Shown in pieces: positions 52,013 to 64,000 of a stretch of 64,000 bases of DNA. The DNA comes from Gossypium raimondii (taxonomy: Eukaryota > Streptophyta > Magnoliopsida > Malvales > Malvaceae), in NCBI RefSeq assembly GCF_025698545.1, contig NC_068569.1, positions 19,964,001-20,028,000 of the forward strand, in the 5' to 3' direction. How positions within the stretch are numbered: the first letter of the stretch is position 1; each line of letters begins with the position of its first letter. The notes under the pieces were generated by a model. That model worked only from the letters and a program-made list of their open reading frames with translations. It ran no database searches and was not told the DNA's origin. The translations under genes and the position numbers were made by a program.

Positions 52013-52730
52013 GTGCGGCGACTGGAGTGAAAGTTTTACAGAATGTTTTATGCTTTTTACAGTTGGCTTCACAAGTAGTGATGGCACTTGGAGATCAAAA
52101 GCTGCACACAAACATTGTAATTTCATATCTTATATCAATTATTTATTTCCTGGAACCCCAATTTTGAGCTAAACAAAGGTTCTTAATTGTACCCAACTTT
52201 GGCGGTGAGGTACTTGAATTACTAATAATGCAATTATTTTCGGCTTTTTGTTACCTACTTCTCCTAGTCTTTCCGATAATGAACTATCCAAATTTCAATT
52301 TGACTTTGGATAATGAATCAGGGTACCCAAATTTCAACCCTTTTTTTTTTAATTTATGTTTTAAAAAATTAACTTACTAAATTTAAATATTTATTAATTT
52401 CAAGCTGGGTTAGATTTTTTAATTTAAAATAGAGAATAATAAATAAATGAAATCTGATAATGCAAATATCCAGCCTTATCCTATCCTATTCGACGGTCCT
52501 TAATATTTCTACATTTGTTTATATTTTAAAAATTTAACTAAGAACTTATCCATAAATAAGGATTTGAGTTTGAGTAGGATTATAATGTAATATGTAAACA
52601 TGCAATTTACCTATTTGGTGTAGAATTGTAGAAGAAATAGGAAAAATTAAGCCCCTATAAAAAACTAATCCCATAACTTTATATCATTTGTATTCACTCT
52701 CAACATCAAAAAGGTTGCAAGATAGTAGCA

Positions 52731-53459
52731 ATGGCGGCTTCCATTTGCCGTATCAAGCTAAGGGAAGTAACCAATAATCTTGAAGTACAACAACGTTATA
52801 GTCATATCCCATATGACTTTTTCAACATAGTTGTGGGGATTCGTTTTGTTTCATCTCTTAATAGGGAAACAATGTTAGGAAGTTTCAATGAGTCCGTCAC
52901 ATATTGTCGGGACACCATTTTATCTGACAAAGACGGCCCCAACATCCTACTCTCCTTGTTAGAAAGAACGGGTGCACCTCTAGGCTACATTCGGACCTTC
53001 ATCATTCCTGGTATCTTGTCTTATGCACGGCAGTTACATAGTAACCCCCTTAACTTTGCACGTAAACTCATTTCCTTCGAAGTGGAAGTAATCATCAAGG
53101 TGTCGGTTGATAATTTTGATGATGAGGCCGATGAGCCGAATGGCAACGACGATGGTGATGGTGATGATGAGGACACGTTGAATTTCAAGCCTGCTACATG
53201 TTTGTCAGTTCAAGCTTTGAGAAGGTATAAATGGGGTGATGATGAAGAACAAGATTGCCTGCCTTTGAAGAAGAGGAGGAGATTACGTGAGGGTTTGAAC
53301 TCAGCGAACAAAGAATGTGCTATCTGCCTCGATGAGTTCTCGGAGGGTGACGAGGTTGCCTCGATGCCATGCACACATGTGTTCCATGATGGTTGCATCA
53401 TTAAGTGGTTGAAGACCAATCACCTGTGCCCGTTGTGCCGGTTCCAGATGCCAACTTGA
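52731..53459 (+). CDS. RING-H2 zinc finger protein, probable E3 ubiquitin ligase
   Basis: Intronless 242-aa frame with the ATG at 52731 in an ATGGCGGC context; TTTATATCATT about 55 bases upstream could be a TATA box. The RING-H2 ligands C196, C199, C214, H216, H219, C222, C233 and C236 are all present. An acidic Asp-rich linker (about residues 131-150), the FKPATC block (about 154) and the KWGDDEE block with a basic KKRRR stretch (about 180, possibly nuclear localisation) precede it. All these blocks recur in the gene at 5858-6565, its paralogue. The N-terminus (about residues 28-120) is of a kind I do not recognise but is shared with the paralogue (FFNIVVGIR/VFNIDVEIR). It lies 0.8 kb downstream of SEC24 on the same strand. 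Substrate unknown. Confidence 0.87.
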   Translation: MAASICRIKLREVTNNLEVQQRYSHIPYDFFNIVVGIRFVSSLNRETMLGSFNESVTYCRDTILSDKDGPNILLSLLERTGAPLGYIRTFIIPGILSYARQLHSNPLNFARKLISFEVEVIIKVSVDNFDDEADEPNGNDDGDGDDEDTLNFKPATCLSVQALRRYKWGDDEEQDCLPLKKRRRLREGLNSANKECAICLDEFSEGDEVASMPCTHVFHDGCIIKWLKTNHLCPLCRFQMPT

Positions 53460-55564
53460 TTCCATTTTCTTCTAATTGTAAGTTTCACGAATAGATTTAA
53501 AACACGAGTTTATGAGAAAGGAGCAAATATGACTCCATTGCTTACAGGTTTCTTACTGTCGGAATAATTGGTATATAAATAAAATGCAATTATTTGTAAT
53601 CATTGTTACTAATGATATGGTTTATTACAAAAATAGGTTAATCAAATAAATTGTTTGCAAATTCACGAGAATGGCAGAACATAATTACATTTTGTTTATC
53701 CCTGCACCATTCTAAAGCTAAATGCCCAAATCTCAGCATATCAATGCCACTCTGCTTCACAATTGCAATTATAAGCTTTTTAATATCGCATCTTACCTCT
53801 TCTTTCTCTAAATTAAATGCTTTCAAGATTTGTTGAAATGTCTGGATTTAAATTTCATCATATAAAAATTCATGTACAGACTAATTAATTAATTGAGTTG
53901 AGTTTAAGAAGTATTAAATTATAATAGTTGCATGAAACAGTTGACTGGGTTTCCTACCATCACACCTACCACCACAACTGATATTCAAAATTTAATTTTG
54001 AGTTACAGCAATGAAGAATGGGAAATCAATAGTAATGATTTGTAGTTGTAATTATATATACACACTCTTTTTAAAAAATAAAAATTAAATCAAACATTTA
54101 TTTCATTAGACATCAATTTCGGCAGTACGAGGATGGCAGCTACTGCTGGACTACTGATTAAAATGGGCATCTTAGACTAATTAGTTCTAAATCCATTCAT
54201 TTATGAGGTTATAGAAAGAGAACACGAAAATGGGGATTTGACTACACACAAAAAACAAAAACCTATAAAAGCTTAATAATTATTAGTATTTTGTGTTAAT
54301 CCAAAATAAATTCGGATTCATTTGAATTTAAAATTTTTAACACACTATTAAATTAGTGAAATCTAAAGACCCTAAATTTTAGGGTTGAATTGGATTTGGT
54401 TTGATAAATCTTTCATAATAATTTATTTAATTTTATTCTTAATTTTTAATATTAATTTTTTGTTTTAGGTTTTTTTTTAAAAAATTGTGTTGATAAAGTG
54501 GATATTGTTGTATGATTTCTAGATATTATTTGGTGAAGTTTTAAAGTCTTTTCAAGTAAAAAAACAAAAACTTTTATGCATTATTTTTAAATTATTCTTA
54601 TTTATTATATTTTAAGTTATATTTCCTATTTTAAATATGAAATATTTATATTACTTTATAAAACTTAAAATTAATTATAGATTAAATAAAAATAAAATTC
54701 AATTCAATTTTGATTTTCAATTTCTCTTTTCTTTCTTTTTTTTCTCAGACCTATAAAATATATAGCTTCCTCCCCTACTTATAGGTTGAATTAATTTTGG
54801 ATATTCATTAACGGAAGAACTATTTTTTAAAAAAAATTCTTTAAGTCAAAATAAAAGAACAAAAACTTATTATAAAATTTAGAACTTTACTCATATTTTA
54901 AATAAATTTATATATTTATGGGTGACGTGAATAGTTTAAATAATTAATGTTACATCGATGAGTGAAGAATTTATTTGTAGCGTTGAGATTGCTAAATGAG
55001 TGTATACCTACCTTCACCCTTCTAACCCCAAACCAATCCCCTTTTTTATGCCTAAAAACACAACAAAAAGAAGACCGAACGATGATGATGATAATGTGAT
55101 CGGACGGTTCATATGTTCCCGCACCATTTTCCCTCTCTAAGCAACACGTGGCAGACAACCAATTGGACCCACGCTCACAAAATTCTCCCCATAAATAAAT
55201 AAATAAAAAGGGTTAAAAAGAAAAGCAACTTTCCTACTATAGACACCATGGAGGTAAATATTGCAATATTAGAAGACCCCATACAATGTATGATATCAAT
55301 ATCATGAAAATGTGAAAATACAATAAATAGATTCTTTATTTTTGGTTCAAATCCAACGTGAGATGGAGGAATTGTAAGTATATTTAGAACTAAATAAATT
55401 CCACCCACACGATTTCTTATATCCACTTATTTTTCAGGATCATATTTATACACTTGCTCATGAACATGGTTTAAATAAATCGACGCTTGTTTTTGAAATA
55501 TCGGGGTTTAAAATTTATTTATTTTAACAATTTCATTATAAATTCGATCATATTTACTTTATTT
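53460..55564. other. Intergenic, no gene seen
   Basis: 53515-53590 carries a stretch similar to 51664-51722 in the last intron of SEC24 (see findings). The rest is AT-rich with a CACGTGG at 55145-55151 and no coding sequence recognised. Confidence 0.5.
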
Positions 55565-55672
55565 TTTTTACACAATCTCCTCTTTAACTTATAAATATGA
55601 GAATAATGCACTTTAACACACTCAAACTTATGTCTTCTTACATTAGCAACAATACTCATGTTAATCTCAACC
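55565..55672 (-). repeat. SINE-like repeat, family A, copy 3
   Basis: TTATAAATATGAGAATAATGCA, ACACTCAAACTTATGTC and ACTCATGTTAATCTCAA follow the order of the copies at 29690 and 62608, most diverged of the set. Confidence 0.45.
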
Positions 55673-56817
55673 AGCACATATAAAAATTATTAATGAAATA
55701 TAAATATAGTAAATATATGTTGCATATTATAAGTATACCGTTCACGAGATTGACATTAGCTGACAGAATCGAAAAATGGGGAGATAGTAGGGAAATAGTA
55801 AAAATGTGGGTCCCATCATATTTTGAGAAGGCCCCACACCAAAGATCACATACTAAATTAGGACCCTTTTTAATCATACTTTTCTTTAGGGATTTGAATT
55901 TTATGATCAATACTTTCTTCTATTTTCCATTTTTTCTTTTCTTGCCTTGTTATGCAATTTTTATTATTTATGGAAAGCATTTTAATTTTAGTTTTATATT
56001 TTTATTTTAAAATGTTTTAATATATTATTTTAAATCAATAAATATTGAAAATTGTGTAAAACTTTTGTTAATTTAAAATTTTGGTTGATATTAAGTCCAA
56101 ATTTTGTATATAAACAACTCATTACCTCTCTCTTTACTAAAATAATAATGCATTCATAATATATATATATTTGTAAAGGTTTTAAATACAAATTACAAAT
56201 AATATATGTTTAATCAATTAGAAGTGTAATCAACTGTAATACGAAGCAAGTCTGTTATTGACATTTTTTAGGCCCTAGGCAAAACAATAAAATGGAATTT
56301 TAGATTCATTAAAATTTGATAAAAAAAATTTTGAGCCCTTAAAAGTTAAAAAAAAAAAATTGGGCCCCTTAAAATTAGAAAATAATATTTTGAATCATTT
56401 TTAACCTTGGGCCCTGGGCGGCTGCAATTGCACCTCTAGACAACCCCAGGGTCGGACCTGATACAAAGTACAACATATTAAAAATTTAAGGGTAATATAT
56501 TAAGAAATCCCTTACATTACTATACTTTGTTTAAACTAACCCTTAAACTATTTTTACCTATATTTTCCAAGTACACCTTCACATTGACATAAAATTCAAA
56601 ATAGTGATTAAGTATTATGTATATAAGTACTTTTAAGAAATTTTAAAATATTATTTTGTTTCACTTTCAAAAAAAATATTACGTTATTTTCTATTTAATA
56701 AACTATTTTCATCAAATGTACATAGACAAAATTAGTTTAAAAATTCAAAATAATTTTACTTTAATATTAAAATGGAGGACTTTCATGGATAAAAATTATA
56801 GATTATGGGCTTATTTA
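55673..56817. other. Intergenic with a TE fragment at 56265-56460
   Basis: 56265-56460 has repeated GGCCCTAGGC, TTGGGCCCCTTAAAAT and GGGCCCTGGGCGGCTGCAATTGC motifs, a kind of fragment common in plant retroelement debris. No open frame of note elsewhere. Confidence 0.4.
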
Positions 56818-56956
56818 GGGTGGGTTTGGATGGGCGATTGGATGCGGTGCGGTGCGTTTAGCTTACTTTTTGTATCACGCTACAGTATCTAATCTCACCG
56901 CCACCGCTGTTTTTACACTAACCGCAGGTAAACACACCGCTCATCCAAACCCACCC
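56818..56956. mobile_element. Tourist/PIF-Harbinger-like MITE, younger copy (139 bp)
   Basis: Perfect inverted ends GGGTGGGTTTGGATG and CATCCAAACCCACCC, flanked by TTA at 56815-56817 and 56957-56959. The interior contains GCGGTGCGGTGCGTTTA and CTAACCGCAGGTAAACACACCGC, also imperfectly inverted. Same family as 21180-21327. Confidence 0.9.
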
Positions 56957-56959
56957 TTA

Positions 56960-58441
56960 GACAAGGTATAGTAATTGGGGCTTTTTAGTATATTGGCCAA
57001 ATTTAAATATGTCTGAACTTAAATCAAAATAAATTTAAGAATTAAATATTGATAAACATTTTCTTTGAAAAATAAATAATCTTTTCTATTTTCTAGTTTG
57101 TTCCTTGTATCAAATTTTGGGGATAAATATCAAAATTATACATGAACTTTGATTCAATGTACAATGCCATACATGAACTTTGATTTTGAGCGCTCCTATA
57201 CATGAAATTTTGATTTGATTCAATTTTCACAAATCACTAACAATATTGTCGAATTAGCATCATTTTACATTGATATATCGTATATGCAAACAATTATATT
57301 AATTAAATATAAAATGAAAATATGTACAATTGAATCAAAATCAAAGTTTCATGTATACATATGCACCATGATTCAAGTTTTATGTGTATAACTTCTTGAA
57401 ATCAAAATTTATATATCAAATTGCATATTAGACCAAAATTTATGTATAAAATTAATATTTATCCGGTTTTTTTAAGGAATCTTTTATGAAAATGAAGCAT
57501 AGGAACATTATTATTTCCTGGATGGGTTTGCTTTGAATACATTAAAATTTTGTCTTTTATTTGATGGGGATTCAAATTTATGTGTTAACTAAGGTAGAAA
57601 TTTTGACCTACAAATCATGTCTAAAATTAGTAGAAAGATCTTAATGGGATTTTCTTTATTGATTTTGTCTTTAATTAACTAAACAATTGAAGATTGCTAA
57701 ATGTACTCTTCTCTTTTCATTGTTGTCTAGTTTAAGCAACTTGGCATGTGGGTTTCCATTAACCTTTCATTTCTTGCAATTTCTATTTTTGATGCATATA
57801 AGTTATATAATTTGTCACCATTAGTAGCTAATTCTTTTAAATCCTTTTTTTCGTCATCAGTTAATTTGCGGTGGCAGTTTGTAACAGCTTTCTTTGGTTT
57901 TTTTATATTGCGTCAATTTAGTATTAATTCTAAAAAATTTAACACTCGGCATTTACATATTATGTAATTTTGTTTTTTTCAAAGTTTTATTTGTTATCTC
58001 TTTCATCTAAAGGCTATAAAATCAAATTTATCAATTAAATCTGATTGAAAAAAAATATATATATATATATATAAAATGGAAATACCAAAAATTTTAAGAT
58101 AATAATATTTCATCTTTTCTCATTCTTTTAAAATTTTGAGAGTTCATTTTTAAATTAACTAAATTGACATAATTTATAATGTTGAGGTTAAAATTATAAT
58201 TATGCCAATTTTATAAGCTAGAATCGTTAAATGCAAGATATAATTTTTCATAATTGAGTAATAGAAAAATTACTAATAGTTGGGTTGCTATGTTATAATT
58301 TACTCAATTATTAAATGCAAAATATAATAATTAATTTATTTATTAAAAATATATAAATTACGGTACATCATTTAAATGTAATAATATATATATATATATT
58401 CAAACAAGCTATTCATGCAATCGCTTTCGTACAAAACAACA
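56960..58441. other. Intergenic, no firm gene
   Basis: 57120-57450 contains repeated CATGAACTTTGATT and TATGTATAA-like units on both strands, a probable decayed inverted repeat. A 57-codon open stretch on the minus strand (57905-57733) has a hydrophilic composition but no recognised homology. 58053-58072 is an (AT)n tract. Confidence 0.4.
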
Positions 58442-58449
58442 CCTTCCTC

Positions 58450-59663
58450 TAGGGGTGAGCAAAATTCGATTCGACTCGAAAAAATCGAAAAAAAATTCGA
58501 ATTTCGAGTTAAACGAATCGAGTTATTCGAGTTAATCAAGTTATTCAATCAACTCAATTTTTTTCAATTTCGAGTTCGAATCGAGTTGAGTTTTCAATTG
58601 AATAACTCGAATAATTCAATATCAAACTATAATATTTTACAGTTTTACCTAAACTCTCAAACTTTTTACTTTTCCTCAAAACTTTTACTCCTTCCCACTT
58701 TTCCCCAAAACTTTTACTCCTCCTCCCAACCCCAATGTACTCAAAATACATTTCCCACCAAAATTTTACTCTTCCATTCATTTTTTTTCAAAATTTTACT
58801 CTCAAAACCCTCAAAACTTTTATTTTCCCCAAAATTTTACTCCTCCCACTTTTCCCTAAAACTTTTATTCTCTTCCCATCCCACCTCTCATCTACCCCAA
58901 ACCCTCCCCTCCAATTTTTTTTAATATTTTCCTCCAAAATTTTACTCCCTCTATTTACTTTCCTCAAACTTTTATTCCCCAAAACTTTTATTTTCCCCTA
59001 AACTTTTACTTCTCACCCTTTACTCTCAAATAAAAATCAAAATTATCCAAAAAATCACTAAACATAAATAGTAATAATTTTATTTATATATACTATTTAT
59101 ATTATTAAATTAAATTTCACATTTTATATTATTTATATTATTGAATTGTTTAGTCATATTGAATATTTATATTAAAATTGAATTCTTAATTATGCCATAA
59201 AATATTCGTGTTAAAATTTTATATTGGTATCAATTTCAAATTTTATTTTTAAAATAAATTTTATTAAAAATCATATTTTATATTTAATATATTTTAATTC
59301 CAAAATACATAGTGACAAGAATCCAAGATAATTGAAACAACTAAGCAAACAAATAAGCTAACCAAGATATAAAAAATTAATAAATAAATTATGAGGTGAT
59401 GAAAGTTAATAAAAAATTTGATTAAGGTGGACAAATTTTATTATGATGGGTGACAATGGTTACAAGGACCTAAAATTATTTTTTAAAATTTAACTCGAAC
59501 AAATATATTCGATTCGATTCGATTCGATTCGAATTCCATCTCACTCGACTCGATTCGAGAAAACTTCAAATAAAGTTAGGATGATAAAATGAGATTCGAA
59601 AACTCGATTAACTCGAAAATTTTCGATTCGATTCGATTCGATTCGATCGAATGCTCACCCCTA
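58450..59663. mobile_element. hAT-like non-autonomous element, copy 2 (1214 bp)
   Basis: Perfect inverted ends TAGGGGTGAGC and GCTCACCCCTA, flanked by a perfect 8-bp duplication CCTTCCTC at 58442-58449 and 59664-59671. Subterminal CGATTCGA tandem motifs lie on both sides, and a pyrimidine-rich CCCCAAAACTTTTACTCC minisatellite (58640-59030) is longer than in the 26-kb copy. The AT-rich remainder aligns with that copy in order. No transposase is encoded. Open frames here are artefacts of the pyrimidine bias. Confidence 0.92.
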
Positions 59664-59671
59664 CCTTCCTC

Positions 59672-61175
59672 GAAAAAGAATTGGAAATTTCTATATACGT
59701 AAATTACTTTTGGAATTTGTTTTCTTTTCCGGGAAAACATTTTAACTCTGTGTTCTTTGACCAAAAATTTTGTTAAAGAAAATGCTTGATTGCCGCTGTC
59801 GGTTGGTATTAATGGGCTGAAAGTTAAATTAGGATTTATTTAAATTTTATTTTATATTTTTAAAGATTTGGATAAAATATTAAATTTAAAAATGAATTTA
59901 GATAAAAAATTAAATTTATTTAAAATATGAATTAAATTTAAATAAAAAATTAGGCTTGTTTAATATATGAATCGCTTGTACTTTTAAATTTTAAGATCCG
60001 AGTTTTGTCATGCCTGATCCGTTTTCTAATTATGTATTATATTGTATATTATATAAATAGTAAATAATATTAGGATAGATATCTACTTACATGTGTAAAA
60101 CACGAGTAATTTTACACCTTTTATATATTTGTATACAATTAATATTTAAGCAATCTAACCGTTGAATCTAAAGATATAATTATATTTACTATACATGTAT
60201 TCTGTTATATTTATCTCAAATATATATTAATATCATATATAAACTCGTCCCGAGCCCCTACTATTGATATATATGAACAATGACATGGGAGCTGAAGTCA
60301 ATTGGTCCCTTGAATCACCCTAAAGAAAATAGAAAATATCTACCATACTTTTATCGCAAAAAGGAAACCAGGCCTTAAAAGAAATATGTTTGACAGTCAT
60401 AATGTTTTTGTAGAGGATTAAATTATAAATATTTGTTATAATAAAAAATTATAAGGGACCAACAATTAGAAATAATTGGATTAAATTGGAAAAGAATCGG
60501 ATAAAATTTACACATAACACAAATATAAGATAAAATGAAGGTTCAGATAAGATCCAAATTTCGATATCAATGACTGTTTCTATATATTTATCTGTGTTTT
60601 TTTTAAACTTAGGATATGAAAATTAATCGACTCTTTCTATTTTTAGTTTGGGCATTTTAGGGTTGTATCGAGTTTTAACAAAAGTTTCCATTTCAACACG
60701 AAAATATAAAATGAGAAGTTTGATTACTAGTTTTTATACTACGCTTTAATATTATTTTAAAATAATTTGATTAATTTTATTTTTATATATTTTTAATCTT
60801 AAAAATTTCAATCCCTATCTCTAATTTCGAGTAATTTAAAAGATTTAGGAGTGGTTAAGCTCAATGGTGGAGCTTAGTATAGACCCGGGAGCCATGGCTC
60901 GTTAAAATGGTAAATTTTTAATTTGGGTTCTTTATAATTTGTAAAACTTTAAATTAGTAATGGTAAATTTGCACTTTGCCCCCCAAAAAATGATAAAAAT
61001 TTGATTTAACCCTTTAAAAATTATAAAAATATAGACTATTAAAATGATGAAATTATATTTTTACCATAGTAAAATATTCAATTTAATTTCGTTCCCAAAA
61101 ACATTTCTGACTCCAATATTAGTTAGGCATTACAAATTTGTGCCGTCCAAGTGATTTATTCCTCTAAATAAAAAA
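59672..61175. other. Intergenic, no gene seen
   Basis: 59800-60010 has GGGCTGAAAGTTAAATT and repeated TTAAATTTAxATAAAAAATTA units and resembles the core of the 63.3-kb repeat. 60845-61010 is a fragment with GGGAGCCATGGCTCGTTAAAATGG and TTTGCCCCCCAAAAA, a retroelement-like tail. Confidence 0.4.
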
Positions 61176-61627
61176 TAGGGTAAACTATAAAAATAGTCAC
61201 TTTTATTTGCTTCAGGTTATATTTTAGTCATTTATGTTTGAAATGTTATATTTTAGTCACTTACGTTATCATTTTGTTATGAAGTGGTCACTCTACCGTT
61301 AAGCTCCGTTACCTCCCTAACAACTGTTCTAGGTGGCAGTCCAAATGGGTTTTAAATGCCAACTTGGATGTCCTACGTGGTAGTCCAAATTAAATTTATT
61401 TAATTAAAAACCTATTTTCATCTTAGCAACTGGATATCTAAGTTGCCATTTAAAACTATTTGGACTGCCACGTAGGACTACCGTTAGGGAGGTAATGGAG
61501 TTTAACGGTACAATGACCACTTTGTAATAAAACGATAACGTAAGTGACTAAAACGTAACATTTCAAACATAAGTGACTAAAATGTAATCTGAGACAAACA
61601 AAAGCGATTATTTTTATAATTTACCCT
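61176..61627. mobile_element. Long foldback MITE (about 452 bp)
   Basis: Left arm starts TAGGGTAAACTATAAAAATAG and right arm ends ATTTTTATAATTTACCCTA. The arms (about 61176-61355 and 61435-61627) are near-complete reverse complements, including TTTAGTCACTTACGTTATC and its partner, and GTGGCAGTCCAAATGGGTTTT and its partner. An AT-rich loop of about 80 bases lies between. No coding sequence. Flanks are A-rich, so the duplication is not clear. Confidence 0.85.
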
Positions 61628-62607
61628 AAAAAATATCAAAATTATTGCCAAAACTTGGTTTAAATGGCCAATTTAAGCTAGTAATTTGTTGGGTGCTTAA
61701 ACCATGTTTATAGTACTTATGATAGTGAAAGAATACCTAATCATCAATAGTTTTCTATAATTACTTCTTTTAATGGATCAATGGAATCGTTTTTCCTTTT
61801 TACATATATAGTTTTACATCTTTTATTTCAAAAAAAAATTAAAGTTTGTTGTAGAACTAACTTTTTTTAATATTTTATTTTTATTTTATAACAACTTTTT
61901 ATAAATAACAACAGCAGCAGCAGTAAGATATGAAGTATACATTTTACTAAATTAATTCTTTATAACAGCCTTTTCTCTCAAATTCTGATAAAATCAATTT
62001 TATTCCCAAGTAAAATAAAAATAAAATGTTTTTGTTAAGATATTAGTTTTACATAAAATTATTAATCATATGTTATTAAATAAAAGTAATATTTAATAAA
62101 TGGATTTACTTTTCTAAAATTTATCAAAGATGTCTCATTAATTAATAACAATATTAATATATTATAGTTTTGCAATTTTAAATTAAAAAATTTAAATATG
62201 ATTTAAATTTCAAATATTGTTATGTATGTATAACAGTTAACAACCATCTCTTTAAAATATTTAATATTTTGACAAACAAATAAAATAAGAAAGGGTGGAA
62301 AGAATCAAAAGATCTTATTATTTAATTTTAATACTTTATATTGATTTTTTTCTATCATAGATTGACAACGTAACAAATTAAACAAAAATGTTTCTACATC
62401 ATTAATAAGTCATTAAGTGTTCTATGTAATAAAAATCAAAATCAAAAATCAAAAATCAAAGATGTTCTTGGGTTAAGTCATATCTTGATTTTGAAAATGT
62501 TGATTAAAAGTTAAAATTTCTGATCAATAAATGTTAGATTTGTAGGTACGAATTTTGGAGAGAACATTATTGGAAGATGAAATGAGAGGAAGGTGATTAA
62601 AGAAATC
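61628..62607. other. Intergenic, no gene seen
   Basis: AT-rich; includes a CAGCAGCAGCAG run at about 61911-61922 and a (AAAATCA)n-like run at 62435-62460. Confidence 0.5.
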
Positions 62608-62715
62608 ATAACCTCTCATCAACCCATAAATAGGAAGATAATACACTTCAACGTACTCGAACCCACGTCCTCCTACATTGATGACAATATTCATACCAAT
62701 CGAGCTAAAATTCAA
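62608..62715 (-). repeat. SINE-like repeat, family A, copy 4
   Basis: Best-preserved copy. On the minus strand TTTTAGCTCGATTGGTATGAA is an A-box match, GTGGGTTCGAGTACGTTGAAG carries a B-box match 40 bases on, and TTATCTTCCTATTTATGGGTTG follows as the shared body. Confidence 0.65.
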
Positions 62716-63289
62716 TTACAAATATTTTTTTTAAAAAATTTTGGAAAAGACATAAATTACATTTTATGGTAAAAGACAAAGGAAATCAAGATTTTGATGA
62801 AGTACCCGTGATAAGTTGAGGATGGACCAACAACTTTTGGATGTGTTTTATTTTACGTCTTTAAATTAAATTGAAATTGGTTACATGTTTCAATCTTTTA
62901 CTGTCATACCTCGAAAATATTAGACTAAAATCAGAGGTCACATCCCACAATCTGTTAATTCAAACAAATTCAACCCACCATGCTTTAATTTAACCCTCAA
63001 ACCAACTTTCTTCTATTTACTTTTTTTTTAAGTCATATTTAACCCTTTTTTTTGTTTAAATATACAAATTAATCTGTAATTTTTTCGATATTCTTATTTT
63101 TTAAAAGAGTTTATAAATATAACTACAAGTGCTAACAACCTCTCAGCTTAATGATAAGAATATCATACTCTGAGGCGTGAGAGTTAGGACTTAATTTCAA
63201 GTAACTACATCTTTGCCCTCAATTATAAAAAAAAAGAAAAAGAAACAATTGTAAGTTTAAAATCAAAATATAACCGAACTTAGATAAAA
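62716..63289. other. Intergenic; possible SINE fragment at 63138-63230
   Basis: 63138-63230 has CTCTCAGCTTAATGATAAGA (A-box-like), GCGTGAGAGTTAGGACTTAA, and an A-rich tail with AAAAGAAAAAGAAAC, a SINE-like layout in plus orientation. Nothing else seen. Confidence 0.35.
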
Positions 63290-63690
63290 ATAAATTCAGG
63301 TGTAGCCCAACATAAACATGTTCTCGAAGGCCTGCTCAAAATTCGGGAAGGTTTGAATAAAAAATTAAGCTCGAAAAATGGGTTTAGGTAAAAAAAATAT
63401 GCCTGTTTAAAATATGGACTAGGTTGGGCTTGAACATTCAAGGCCTGAGGCCAGTCTGGTTTGTTTTTAATTTTATAATATTTTACATTATGTAATTTAT
63501 AACATATTAAAAAGATAAATATATACTAAATATACAATACTACTTTAATTAAATATTAAAATAATACAAAATATTTTTAAAAATAATATGGACGGGTCTA
63601 AAATGGATTTTGGTTAATCTTTTAAAAATATAGGCGAGCTTAGACAAAATTTTAAGCTTATATTTCGGGTCGACCCAATCCGCGAGTGTA
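63290..63690. repeat. Dispersed repeat related to 640-1253
   Basis: Contains AAAAATGGGTTTAGGTAAAAA, GGTTGGGCTTGAAC and TTTCGGGTCGACCCAATCCG with an AT-rich core, similar to 652-800. Non-coding. Confidence 0.45.
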
Positions 63691-64000
63691 CGTAGGATTT
63701 AAAATAATTTTGAGTATAATATTTACATCACACACATAATGAAATCCAAGAATCTTGACTTAATTAACAAATCTATGTTTTTTTTGTAATATAAAAATAA
63801 AGAAAGAGTGGTAATTATAAAATAAAAATGGAATTCAAAGGGTTTGAATTGGAAGGGCAGATAATTAGTAAAAAAATAAGAGAAACCTCCCATATGATCT
63901 CATGACCAAACGGCAACAAAGATCTTGGCTGGATTTTCCTTTGGAAATCCAAAGCAAAATAAAAGATAATTAAAATGAGAAAATGACTGAAACAGAAGCA
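63691..64000. other. Intergenic, no gene seen
   Basis: AT-rich, open to the right window edge. No feature recognised. Confidence 0.5.

Noticed and set aside
53638..53826. A 62-codon minus-strand open frame downstream of the RING gene
   Set aside because: No recognisable motif, no promoter context, and a length expected by chance in such DNA.
58415..58924. A 169-codon plus-strand open frame
   Set aside because: It lies inside the hAT-like element and results from its pyrimidine-rich minisatellite, giving a Ser/Phe/Leu/Pro-only protein.

Overview
The window is nuclear DNA of a flowering plant. Its genes are split by many short GT-AG introns in AT-rich surroundings, they encode plastid-targeted and plant-specific proteins, and they lie in intergenic DNA full of small decayed transposons. 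The repeat families, especially the hAT-like elements that begin GGGTGAGC and continue with CGATTCGA motifs, remind me of Malvaceae and of Gossypium in particular. That assignment is inference, not proof.

Left part (1-22.8 kb) is gene-rich. Chlorophyllide a oxygenase (CAO, 1794-5211, +, 9 exons) is followed by a convergent intronless RING-H2 gene (5858-6565, -). Next come delta-aminolevulinic acid dehydratase (HEMB, 10151-14643, +, 12 coding exons plus a leader intron), a dead LINE fragment (about 15.56-16.86 kb, -), and an ILR1-like amidohydrolase of the ILL6 type (17925-22692, -, 4 exons). CAO and HEMB act late and early in the same plastid tetrapyrrole/chlorophyll pathway. From memory, the Arabidopsis homologues HEMB2, ILL6 and CAO are also neighbours on chromosome 1, so this may be an old conserved block.

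Middle part (22.8-38.9 kb) has no intact gene that I can support. It holds two hAT-like elements with 8-bp target-site duplications, two long-TIR foldback elements (one with telomere-like arms), several SINE-like repeats, a very recent direct duplication of about 780 bp (30589-31367 and 31774-32554), and a frameshifted Tyr/Gln-rich coding remnant near 36.7-37.35 kb.

Right part (39-53.5 kb) carries a SEC24 gene of the COPII coat (39249-51904, +, 24 coding exons, 1104 aa). It has one GC-AG intron and a degenerate second copy of its last exon just downstream. A second intronless RING-H2 gene (52731-53459, +) is a paralogue of the one at 5.9 kb. From 53.5 kb to the end there is only repeat-rich intergenic DNA: a Tourist-like MITE with TTA duplications, a 1.2-kb hAT-like element with a perfect 8-bp duplication, a 450-bp foldback element and SINE-like copies.

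Exon joins were worked out by hand from reading frame, splice consensus and remembered family sequence. All six CDS models are open with consistent phase throughout. No complete functional RNA gene, CRISPR array or intact autonomous transposon was found. I see no convincing new system. The most unusual items are the duplicated SEC24 terminal exon, the recent 780-bp duplication, the foldback with telomere-like arms, and the HEMB/ILL6/CAO neighbourhood.
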